Source: Caldivirga sp. UBA161
Lineage (GTDB): Archaea; Thermoproteota; Thermoprotei; Thermoproteales; Thermocladiaceae
Length of the DNA stretch: 12,457 nt
Reading direction: 5' to 3'
Assembly: GCF_002506515.1 (NCBI RefSeq)
Contig: NZ_DAXS01000058.1
Span: 1 to 12,457 of the forward strand
Within the stretch, counting starts at the first letter, position 1. Each line of letters opens with the position of its first letter. The translations under genes and the position numbers were made by a program. Under the pieces are notes generated by a model. That model worked only from the letters and a program-made list of their open reading frames with translations, was not told the DNA's origin and searched no databases. This document shows positions 1 to 4,864 of this stretch, piece after piece.

Positions 1-445
1 AACATTGCCCAGTTTTAGCTAGCTTCACCATATTATTCAGGAATTCATTTAATTTACCATCTATATAATTCCTAATTAACCTCTCCCCAACAGCCGCGAG
101 TAAACCACTTAGGTTAACATCAGCGTCATACGATACTCCAGTTTGACTTATAGTAGCGATTATTGATGCATTCATGACTGCACCAGGGCCCTTAGAATTC
201 AGAGTCATGGTAACCTTCCCGGAGGCCTTATCAATACTCTCTATCTTAACTCTGGCGTTAAATGTTCCACTAACTGGACCCATGCGGACCATTATCTTAA
301 ATTCAAACTCCTTTGGATTAATCTCCTTAATGTCACTGGTATCTGGCACACACTTAACTAAGGCTATTGTATTATTTTCAATTAGCTGCCACAGGTTCTC
401 AACATTAACGCCATCACCCCAGGCCTTTTGGCCATTAAGCTTCAT
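1..445 (-). CDS. CoxG-like protein (SRPBCC fold), C-terminus cut by window edge
   Basis: The minus-strand frame opens with ATG at 445 and runs off the left edge, giving 148 codons. The N-terminus MKLNGQKAW, the central block VRMGPVSGTFNARVKIESID and the later SYDADVNLSGLLAAVGERLI follow the carbon monoxide dehydrogenase subunit G (CoxG) pattern, including the family's 'GPI/VSGTF' strand and the amphipathic C-terminal helix. CoxG proteins are START/SRPBCC-fold proteins linked to maturation or membrane attachment of molybdenum hydroxylases of the CO dehydrogenase type. No coxL, coxM or coxS partner is visible here; they could lie beyond the left edge. A TATA-like element 26 nt upstream supports this ATG and a leaderless transcript. 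What is seen is the family resemblance; the exact enzyme partner is unknown. Confidence 0.8.
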   Translation of the reverse strand, partial: MKLNGQKAWGDGVNVENLWQLIENNTIALVKCVPDTSDIKEINPKEFEFKIMVRMGPVSGTFNARVKIESIDKASGKVTMTLNSKGPGAVMNASIIATISQTGVSYDADVNLSGLLAAVGERLIRNYIDGKLNEFLNNMVKLAKTGQC

Positions 446-466
446 AATTCACTAGGTAAGTGCGGC

Positions 467-475
467 ATTAAAAAT
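467..475 (-). promoter_or_regulatory. TATA box for the CoxG-like gene
   Basis: On the minus strand this reads ATTTTTAAT, centred 26 nt upstream of the ATG at 445. That is the normal TATA-to-start distance for an archaeal leaderless mRNA. Confidence 0.55.
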
Positions 476-500
476 CCTTCTCGCTTAAGTGGACGTATGT

Positions 501-510
501 TTTATAAATA
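501..510 (+). promoter_or_regulatory. TATA box for the gene at 527
   Basis: TTTATAAATA is centred about 22 nt before the ATG at 527. This is slightly short for the usual 26 nt, so transcription may begin on the adjacent GTG at 530. It lies back to back with the coxG promoter in an 81-nt divergent spacer. Confidence 0.6.
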
Positions 511-526
511 AGCCAGGTGGGACTTA

Positions 527-838
527 ATGGTGGCTGAGGACGAGGAACACTCAGAGAGGGATGAGGAGGAAGAGGAGGGAGGGGATGAGGAATTAGATGT
601 TAAGGAGGTTGCCAGGAAGGCTCCAGAATGGAGTGTGGGTGTTATAATATATAATAATGCAGCATACCCAATAGCCAGATCAAGGTACGCTGAGGGGGAG
701 TTCTACTTCTCAACTAGTTGGAGGGCTGTTAAGAAGGGGGTTAGGGGTGAGTTGGTTATTCTTAAGGATGGATCAACACACAAGTATAGGGTTAAGAGGC
801 GTGGAGATAAGTACATTCAAGTAGTGTTACTGCAGTAG
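527..838 (+). CDS. Small protein of unknown function, acidic head and basic tail
   Basis: This is a 103-residue protein I do not recognise. Residues 4-29 are dominated by Asp and Glu (runs such as DEEEEEGGDEE), which makes the DNA strongly purine-rich there. From residue 33 on it looks like a compact beta-rich domain: SVGVIIYNNAAYPIA, then GEFYFSTSW, then a Lys/Arg-rich stretch (KYRVKRRGDKYIQVV). There is no signal peptide, membrane segment or cysteine. The basic beta-domain with an acidic tail could bind nucleic acid or a basic partner, but that is only inference. It has its own TATA box and is divergent from the coxG-like gene. ATG 527 is the first start; GTG 530 is an alternative that fits the TATA spacing better. 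Confidence 0.75.
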   Translation: MVAEDEEHSERDEEEEEGGDEELDVKEVARKAPEWSVGVIIYNNAAYPIARSRYAEGEFYFSTSWRAVKKGVRGELVILKDGSTHKYRVKRRGDKYIQVVLLQ

Positions 839-940
839 TAGGGTTAGTAACCATGGTGGTTTTAACTCAGTTAGGTTAGGTTATTAATTTGAAAATATTT
901 AACCCATTATATAGCGAATTAGTGTTGAATTAGTCAACTA

Positions 941-950
941 AATATAAATT
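941..950 (+). promoter_or_regulatory. Possible upstream TATA box before the ferredoxin gene
   Basis: AATATAAATT is the best TATA match in this spacer. It would start RNA near 971, leaving a leader of about 56 nt before the ferredoxin start, which is unusual for this genome. A weaker TTATTTA lies at 1001-1007. Which one is used cannot be told from sequence. Confidence 0.4.
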
Positions 951-955
951 AACCG

Positions 956-989
956 TGGACTTTAATGAGCTAACTCACTTAATAGTCCA
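956..989. repeat. Imperfect inverted repeat upstream of the ferredoxin gene
   Basis: Left arm 956-969 (TGGACTTTAATGAG) pairs with right arm 974-989 (CTCACTTAATAGTCCA) across a 4-nt loop. All 14 bases of the left arm pair, with two single-nucleotide bulges in the right arm. It lies between the two candidate TATA boxes. It may be an operator, or a stem ending the upstream transcript. Confidence 0.55.
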
Positions 990-1000
990 TAAGCTAAACG

Positions 1001-1007
1001 TTATTTA
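1001..1007 (+). promoter_or_regulatory. Possible proximal TATA box for the ferredoxin gene
   Basis: TTATTTA is centred 23 nt before GTG 1027 and 32 nt before ATG 1036. It therefore supports a leaderless or near-leaderless mRNA but does not decide between the two starts. Confidence 0.4.
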
Positions 1008-1026
1008 CATGTAGGTAACCCCCAAA

Positions 1027-1380
1027 GTGATAAGTATGTCCACAGTAACAGGACCTGAACTGGCCAAGTATCAAAGGGTTGTGGTTGACATGGATACCTG
1101 CATAGGTTGTGGTGCATGCATCTCAGTTTGCCCATACAATGCCCTTGAGTTGAATGAGAATGGTAAGGCGAGGTTAATATGGGACTTCTGTAAGGATGAC
1201 TTCGAGTGCATTCCAGTCTGCCCAGTGAACTGCATTTGGAAGAGTAGTGAAGCCCCGGCTGAGTCTAAGGCTAAGAATGAGTGGTTTAGGATAACTAGGC
1301 AGTTAACACCGGAGGAGCAGCAGATATTTGAGGAATGGAAGAAGAAGTACGGCATTACTGGTAACCCAGTTTCAGCATGA
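1027..1380 (+). CDS. Ferredoxin with two iron-sulfur cluster motifs
   Basis: This 117-residue soluble electron carrier should accept and donate electrons for 2-oxoacid, aldehyde or similar oxidoreductases. The first motif is a perfect C-x2-C-x2-C-x3-C-P at Cys25, 28, 31 and 35. The second is unusual: Cys55-x5-Cys61-x3-Cys65-Pro-x2-Cys69, instead of a second C-x2-C-x2-C-x3-CP. Eight cysteines are present, enough for two [4Fe-4S] clusters, but the ligand assignment in the second half is not standard. A charged C-terminal helix (about residues 94-110, ending EEWKKKYG) follows. The gene has its own promoter region and is not obviously in an operon. The start could be GTG 1027 (MISMST) or ATG 1036 (MSTVTG); the second has the more usual codon. 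Confidence 0.88.
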   Translation: MISMSTVTGPELAKYQRVVVDMDTCIGCGACISVCPYNALELNENGKARLIWDFCKDDFECIPVCPVNCIWKSSEAPAESKAKNEWFRITRQLTPEEQQIFEEWKKKYGITGNPVSA

Positions 1381-1437
1381 TTAATTAAGTGTTAATTAAC
1401 TTAAATTAAAACACATGTTTAAATCCTCCCTTTAAAC

Positions 1438-1450
1438 GAAAAGTTAATTA
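1438..1450 (+). promoter_or_regulatory. BRE/TATA element of the pyr operon
   Basis: Purine-rich GAAAAG (BRE-like) is followed directly by TTAATTA at 1444-1450. The centre is 26 nt before ATG 1473 and 23 nt before ATG 1470, so the pyrI mRNA is probably leaderless. Confidence 0.5.
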
Positions 1451-1469
1451 GCGCCAGTACCACTGAGTA

Positions 1470-1961
1470 ATGATGTCTAGTAAGGTTCAGGAGAGGGACT
1501 TAATAGTTAGTAAGATTAGGGATGGTATAGTTATTGACCATATACCGGCTGGTAGGGCCTTAATAGTCCTTAGGGTGCTTAAATTGAGGGGTGGTGAGGG
1601 GAGGATTGCATTGGTTATGAACGCTGATAGCCGTAGATTAGGGAGGAAGGATATAGTGAAGATTGAGGGTAAGGAGCTTAGTGAAGGTGAGTTAAACCTA
1701 TTATCCCTAATAGCGCCAACAGCAACAATAAACATAATTAGGGATTACTCAGTTGTTAAGAAGTTTCAAGTTAAACTACCTGAAACAGTTAAGGGTGTTG
1801 TTAAGTGCAGGAACCCTAAGTGCATAACTAACCAGCCTAGGGAGGATGTTGTGCCAACTTTCAAGGTGCTTCACCTGGATCAACCCATTCTCCAATGCCA
1901 ATACTGTGGAACATACTTAACAATAGATGATATTAACGCTCAATTGGCTGGTGAACGATGA
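1470..1961 (+). CDS. pyrI: Aspartate carbamoyltransferase regulatory chain
   Basis: PyrI is the non-catalytic chain of the ATCase holoenzyme. It carries the CTP/ATP effector site and joins catalytic trimers. The 163 residues match the family length. The effector domain has IDHIPAG (residues 22-28) and LGRKD (57-61), equivalents of the E. coli nucleotide-site Asp/His and Lys. The C-terminal zinc domain has Cys113-x4-Cys118 and Cys143-x2-Cys146, the four expected ligands. Allosteric control and zinc binding should therefore both be intact. It is the first gene of pyrI-pyrE-pyrD; the stop at 1959-1961 is immediately followed by the pyrE ATG. The catalytic gene pyrB, its usual neighbour, is not in the window. 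Starts at 1470 and 1473 (Met-Met) are both possible, and TATA spacing slightly favours 1473. Confidence 0.95.
   Translation: MMSSKVQERDLIVSKIRDGIVIDHIPAGRALIVLRVLKLRGGEGRIALVMNADSRRLGRKDIVKIEGKELSEGELNLLSLIAPTATINIIRDYSVVKKFQVKLPETVKGVVKCRNPKCITNQPREDVVPTFKVLHLDQPILQCQYCGTYLTIDDINAQLAGER
1950..1954 (+). promoter_or_regulatory. Ribosome-binding site for pyrE inside pyrI
   Basis: GGTGA is complementary to the archaeal 16S 3' end and sits 7 nt before the pyrE ATG at 1962. It contrasts with the leaderless first genes and indicates that pyrE is translated from the pyrI mRNA. Confidence 0.6.
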
Positions 1962-2507
1962 ATGAGCATTGAGTTAGCTAGGTTACTGGTTAAGTATGGT
2001 GTGGTTAAGTTCGGCGACTTCACCCTATCAAGCGGCATTAGGAGTAAATACTATATTGACATGAGGATGGCCATATCAATACCAGAGGTTTATAAGCCTA
2101 TAATTGAGGAATTAGCCCGAAGGGTTGGGAATGGGGTTGATTTAGTTGCTGGGATTGAAAGCGGCAGCATACCTTGGGCATCAATGCTAGCCTATAGGTT
2201 GGGTAAGGGCGCATTATACGTTAGGAGGGCTGAGAAGAGCCACGGCACTGGGAGGAGGGTTGAGGGTTACTATAAGGGTGGTGAGGGTATCCTACTTATT
2301 GATGACGTCGTAACCACCGGTGGTACAATACTTGACTCCGCACGGGCTCTTGAGAATAATGGATTAAGGGTTGTTGAGGTTGCTGTGATTATTGATAGGC
2401 TTGAGGGTGGATTAAATGCAATTAGGGGGGCTGGATATAGGGCTTGGTCACTATTAACAGTAAAGGATCTATTTAATGCCATGGGAATCAGTAATGCGGC
2501 CCAGTAA
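1962..2507 (+). CDS. pyrE: Orotate phosphoribosyltransferase
   Basis: PyrE transfers ribose-5-phosphate from PRPP to orotate to give OMP. The 181 residues are a normal archaeal length. Visible motifs are FTLSSGIRSKYYIDMR (20-35), the substrate-binding start of the family; the flexible catalytic loop with RRAEKSHGTGRRVEG (88-102, Lys92 and His94 being the usual loop residues); and the PRPP-binding signature ILLIDDVVTTGGT (110-122). The ATG abuts the pyrI stop and is preceded by a good GGTGA site, which fixes the start. The 3' end overlaps the start of pyrD. No decarboxylase domain is fused, so OMP decarboxylase must be encoded elsewhere. Confidence 0.96.
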   Translation: MSIELARLLVKYGVVKFGDFTLSSGIRSKYYIDMRMAISIPEVYKPIIEELARRVGNGVDLVAGIESGSIPWASMLAYRLGKGALYVRRAEKSHGTGRRVEGYYKGGEGILLIDDVVTTGGTILDSARALENNGLRVVEVAVIIDRLEGGLNAIRGAGYRAWSLLTVKDLFNAMGISNAAQ

Positions 2508-3474
2508 ACTCCTAGGCTACTTACCACCTGACTTAACCAACTACATTACCCACCTCATATTCAGGACTTACCCAGCTGAGGCATTAACAGGTACCTTAAC
2601 TAAATTAACAGGCGCATTACCGTATAAGTTGAGGCTATTAAACAGGGTTATTGATTCACCAATAGGTATTGGGGCAGGTATAGATAAGGATGGCTTATTA
2701 ATTGGCCTAATGAGTAAATTACCCATTGGATTCCACACGATTGGCTCTGTAACATTAAGGCCTAGGCTAGGTAACCCTAAGCCAAGGATGAGGAGGTACC
2801 CTGAGTTAGGCGCCATGGTTAACGCCATGGGTTTACCATCAAGGGGAATAAGGTTCCTTAAGGATGTTTTAAACAATGAATGCGCCAAGTGGCCGAAAAG
2901 TAAACTACTCGGCGTTAGTGTGGCGGGCTTCAGTGAGGCTGAGTTTAAGCTGCTGCTGGACTCATTAACACCATACGTGGGTTGCATAGATTTCATCGAG
3001 GTTAACGTAAGTAGCCCAACGTATGGTGGATCATGGGCAGAACCGCAGAGGCTTAATGAATTACTTAAATCACTTAAGGGTTACGATAAGTTAATAATTA
3101 AATTACCCCTACTTAGTAGCATGAATGATGAAGTTAAGCTCATTAAATTAATCATTAACCATAATCCATTCGGCCTAACCGTAGCGAACACCCTCCGTGT
3201 AAAAACTGACCTACCTGTGGGTTATGGCGGCGTAAGTGGTAAACCATTGCTAGGAATAGTAATTAAGCTGATTAGATTAACGCGGCGGATGGGATATGGG
3301 GGCTTGGTGATTGGTTTAGGTGGATTCATGAGGGGTATTGACGTTATCGAGGGTATTAAAGCGGGAGCTGACTTAACGGGTTTAGTAACTGGCTTTGCAA
3401 TGGAAGGCCCATTGTCAGTGTACAGGATTATTAATGAATTAAGGCGATTTAATTTAAATACACCTCAACGTTAA
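2476..3474 (+). CDS. pyrD: Dihydroorotate dehydrogenase, class 2-like
   Basis: This enzyme oxidises dihydroorotate to orotate using FMN. Of the 332 residues, the FMN barrel shows AGIDKDG (67-73), GSVTLRPRLGNPKPR (90-104), MVNAMG (114-119), EVNVSSP (175-181), IIKLP (207-211), VANT (236-239), GGVSGKPL (251-258) and IGLGGF (279-284). The catalytic base position is Ser180 (NVSSP, not NLSCP), and no pyrK is next door, which point to the quinone-linked class 2. Two usual orotate contacts differ: Thr182 replaces the Asn of SSPN, and Leu120 replaces the Phe of NRMGF. The N-terminal helices resemble the membrane-facing part of class 2 enzymes. ATG 2476 overlaps pyrE by 32 nt; ATG 2494 (MRPSKLL) overlaps by 14 nt and is equally plausible, as neither has a clear ribosome site. 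Confidence 0.9.
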   Translation: MPWESVMRPSKLLGYLPPDLTNYITHLIFRTYPAEALTGTLTKLTGALPYKLRLLNRVIDSPIGIGAGIDKDGLLIGLMSKLPIGFHTIGSVTLRPRLGNPKPRMRRYPELGAMVNAMGLPSRGIRFLKDVLNNECAKWPKSKLLGVSVAGFSEAEFKLLLDSLTPYVGCIDFIEVNVSSPTYGGSWAEPQRLNELLKSLKGYDKLIIKLPLLSSMNDEVKLIKLIINHNPFGLTVANTLRVKTDLPVGYGGVSGKPLLGIVIKLIRLTRRMGYGGLVIGLGGFMRGIDVIEGIKAGADLTGLVTGFAMEGPLSVYRIINELRRFNLNTPQR

Positions 3475-3503
3475 TGCTTAGTATTACCTTATTAAATGAA
3501 ATC

Positions 3504-3535
3504 ATTATAAAGTTAAATATGCTTTAACTTATAAT
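3504..3535. repeat. AT-rich stem-loop between pyrD and the split tRNA
   Basis: Arms 3504-3517 (ATTATAAAGTTAAA) and 3523-3535 (TTTAACTTATAAT) are complementary except for one bulged A, with a 5-nt loop. It starts 30 nt after the pyrD stop. It might help end pyr transcription or the oppositely directed tRNA transcript. The arms also resemble TATA boxes facing both ways, so the function is open. Confidence 0.5.
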
Positions 3536-3636
3536 TAAGAATCTAGGTTAAATTCAAGTGAAACATTGGGGAGGTTAATGAGAAAATTTACGCATAATTA
3601 GAAGTGGTTCAGTAAGCATGGTGAAGGCATTGAGGA

Positions 3637-3686
3637 TGGTGCCCCGGCCGGGATTTGAACCCGGGTCACGGGCTCGAAAGGCCCAC
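3637..3686 (-). tRNA. 3' half of a split tRNA-Glu(UUC), encoded CCA included
   Basis: On the minus strand this holds everything from tRNA position 26 to CCA: anticodon stem TGGGC/GCCCG (3685-3681 and 3673-3669), 7-nt loop CTTTCGA with anticodon TTC at 3678-3676, short variable loop TGAC, T-arm CCGGG-TTCAAAT-CCCGG (3664-3648), acceptor 3' strand CCGGGGC (3647-3641), discriminator A and CCA (3639-3637). The matching 5' strand GCCCCGG is absent upstream on this strand, and the bases just before position 26 cannot form a D-stem. The 5' half must therefore be made elsewhere and joined in trans. Caldivirga maquilingensis is known for split tRNAs broken in the D-arm. The break at 25/26 is inferred from the pairing. 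Confidence 0.85.
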
Positions 3687-3707
3687 CTTAGCCGGCGCCG
3701 ATCACCA
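3687..3707 (-). ncRNA. GC-rich leader of the split tRNA-Glu 3' half
   Basis: Between the predicted RNA start (about 3706, 26 nt from the TATA box) and tRNA position 26 lies a leader of about 20 nt with the GC-rich core CGGCGCCGGC (3700-3691). In split archaeal tRNAs such a leader pairs with a complementary trailer on the 5' half to form the bulge-helix-bulge cut by the splicing endonuclease. The surrounding DNA is AT-rich, so this GC block stands out. Confidence 0.6.
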
Positions 3708-3715
3708 GTATTAGG

Positions 3716-3732
3716 TTTTGTTTTTGGTTTTT
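3716..3732 (+). terminator. T-rich tract between the pyr operon and the gfcR-like gene
   Basis: Three T runs (4, 5 and 5) lie close together on the plus strand, the usual form of an archaeal intrinsic terminator. It would stop read-through from the pyr side before the gfcR-like promoter. Its last run is also part of the minus-strand tRNA TATA box, so some of the T bias may be promoter. Confidence 0.4.
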
Positions 3733-3736
3733 AAAT
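3728..3736 (-). promoter_or_regulatory. TATA box for the split tRNA half
   Basis: On the minus strand ATTTAAAAA, preceded by a GAAAC BRE-like stretch, is centred at 3732 and predicts an RNA start near 3706. A promoter this close to the half-tRNA supports it being an independent transcription unit. Confidence 0.6.
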
Positions 3737-3744
3737 GTTTCAGT

Positions 3745-3794
3745 TCATTAAATCAGTTAGGTTTAATAATCCCTTTACTCAACTGATTTAATGA
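3745..3794. repeat. Perfect 14-nt inverted repeat flanking the gfcR-like promoter
   Basis: Left arm 3745-3758 (TCATTAAATCAGTT) and right arm 3781-3794 (AACTGATTTAATGA) are exact reverse complements separated by 22 nt. The spacer holds the TATA box, and the right arm covers the predicted transcription and translation start. The arms are 36 nt apart centre to centre. This is the expected layout of an autorepression operator for the HTH protein encoded directly downstream. Confidence 0.7.
3762..3768 (+). promoter_or_regulatory. TATA box for the gfcR-like gene
   Basis: TTTAATA is centred 26 nt before the ATG at 3791, supporting a leaderless mRNA starting at that ATG. It lies inside the spacer of the inverted repeat. 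Confidence 0.6.
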
Positions 3795-4519
3795 TGAGGA
3801 GGAGGGAGAAAGTTAGCCTACAATTGGATGCAGTGTTTTACATTAATGCGGTTAAGAATGTTTACTCACTATCCTTTAAGCAACTCTCAAGCATGCTTAA
3901 CATACCTGAATCCACACTATGCCGCTACGCCAACATGGAGGTCCTACCCTCAACTAAGGTTGCTGAGAGTATTGTAAAGGTTCTTAAACCCATGGCTGAT
4001 ATTAAGAATGTCGTATCTAAGTTAATTAAGGTTAATGGTAATTACATTGACTTAAGCTCAATAGTCCTTGAACCAATGGTGCTTAGGCTCTATGAGAAGC
4101 ATATTCTCGAGACCTTCTCTGGGTTGAGGGTTACTAAGGTACTTACCGCAGCCGTGGATGGTATACCATTAGCCATGGCGGCATCATACGCCTTAAACGC
4201 CGAATTAACCATAGCTAAGCAGTACATGGATGCTGGCTTTGAGCAACATTATGAAGCCACGTACATGGTTGACTCACCACCTAGGAAGGTTAACTTGTAC
4301 ATACCTAAACCATTACTCACTAAGGATGATTCAGTAATACTCATTGATGATATTGTTAGATCAGGTAGAACAATGGATGCTTTACTGAGTATAATAAGGC
4401 AATCTGGGGCAAGCATAGTGGGGGTATCCATACTTGTGGCTGCTAGTAGGGATGTTGCAAAGACCATTAGGAGTAAGGTAAGTGGGGTAGTGTTGGACAT
4501 AATATACACCATTGAGTAA
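3791..4519 (+). CDS. GfcR-like regulator: HTH plus phosphoribosyltransferase domain
   Basis: This 242-residue regulator has an N-terminal helix-turn-helix (about 27-48: LSFKQLSSMLNIPESTLCRY) joined to a type I phosphoribosyltransferase-like domain (about 90-242). The PRPP-loop signature VILIDDIVRSGRT is at 182-194. The same architecture occurs in archaeal GfcR (glucose/fructose catabolism regulator of haloarchaea) and in uncharacterised 'PyrE-like' transcription factors. The PRPP loop is intact, so PRPP or a nucleotide could be the effector. It has its own promoter and is separated from pyrD by the tRNA half, so it need not control pyr. The flanking inverted repeat suggests that it represses itself. 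Start 3791 is chosen from TATA spacing; Met 3794 is next. Its targets cannot be read from this window. Confidence 0.85.
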   Translation: MMRRREKVSLQLDAVFYINAVKNVYSLSFKQLSSMLNIPESTLCRYANMEVLPSTKVAESIVKVLKPMADIKNVVSKLIKVNGNYIDLSSIVLEPMVLRLYEKHILETFSGLRVTKVLTAAVDGIPLAMAASYALNAELTIAKQYMDAGFEQHYEATYMVDSPPRKVNLYIPKPLLTKDDSVILIDDIVRSGRTMDALLSIIRQSGASIVGVSILVAASRDVAKTIRSKVSGVVLDIIYTIE

Positions 4520-4553
4520 CCTAAGCCGCTTCCCTTCCGCAATGTATGCAATA

Positions 4554-4562
4554 CTTATAAAT
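4554..4562 (+). promoter_or_regulatory. TATA box for the small membrane protein gene
   Basis: CTTATAAAT is centred about 25 nt before the ATG at 4583, fitting a leaderless mRNA. A short tandem AAGGCT repeat lies between it and the start. Confidence 0.6.
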
Positions 4563-4582
4563 TAAGGCTAAGGCTTAGGCAT

Positions 4583-4864
4583 ATGACTATAAGCACTACG
4601 GTGGTGATGAATGAGGCCTTTAAGCTCTTCGTATATGCCTACAATGGCTTAGTTAACCTACTTCAGTATATTCTTCAGGAAACAATCTTTAAGGCTAACC
4701 CAGCCTTAGCTAACACTTACGGTAATGCCATAGCACTGTTAATATCATTAACGGCAATATACCTGCTACTGGTATTCATAGCGGCCTTTAAGAAGATTCT
4801 TGGTGTTTTAATTGCAATAGGTTGGGTTTTACTGATAATAGCCATAATCCTTAATGTCCATTAG
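4583..4864 (+). CDS. Small two-helix membrane protein, function unknown
   Basis: This 93-residue protein is not one I recognise. An amphipathic or weakly hydrophobic N-terminal part (residues 9-36) is followed by two strong hydrophobic helices, about 48-68 (ALLISLTAIYLLLVFIAAF) and 72-91, joined by a two-lysine turn (KK, 70-71). That suggests a helical hairpin with the basic turn in the cytoplasm. It has no cysteines and no known motif. TATA spacing supports ATG 4583; Met9 at 4607 is an alternative. Its stop codon overlaps, tail to tail, the stop of the nucleotidylyltransferase gene on the other strand by four bases. Confidence 0.75.
   Translation: MTISTTVVMNEAFKLFVYAYNGLVNLLQYILQETIFKANPALANTYGNAIALLISLTAIYLLLVFIAAFKKILGVLIAIGWVLLIIAIILNVH

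Noticed and set aside
1252..1258. GCCCCGG, the exact sequence expected at the 5' end of the missing tRNA-Glu half
   Set aside because: It lies in frame inside the ferredoxin gene, with no D-arm-like sequence after it, no promoter before it and no trailer complementary to the 3' half's leader.
1391..1400. Perfect palindrome GTTAATTAAC before pyrI as an operator
   Set aside because: The spacer is extremely AT-rich and full of TTAA-type words, so a 10-nt AT palindrome is not significant alone. It lies about 45 nt upstream of the likely TATA box.
3637..3790. A complete tRNA-Glu with an intron in the D-arm
   Set aside because: No CCGGGGC (plus-strand form of the 5' acceptor strand) occurs between the half and the gfcR-like start, and a TATA box sits where the 5' exon would have to be.
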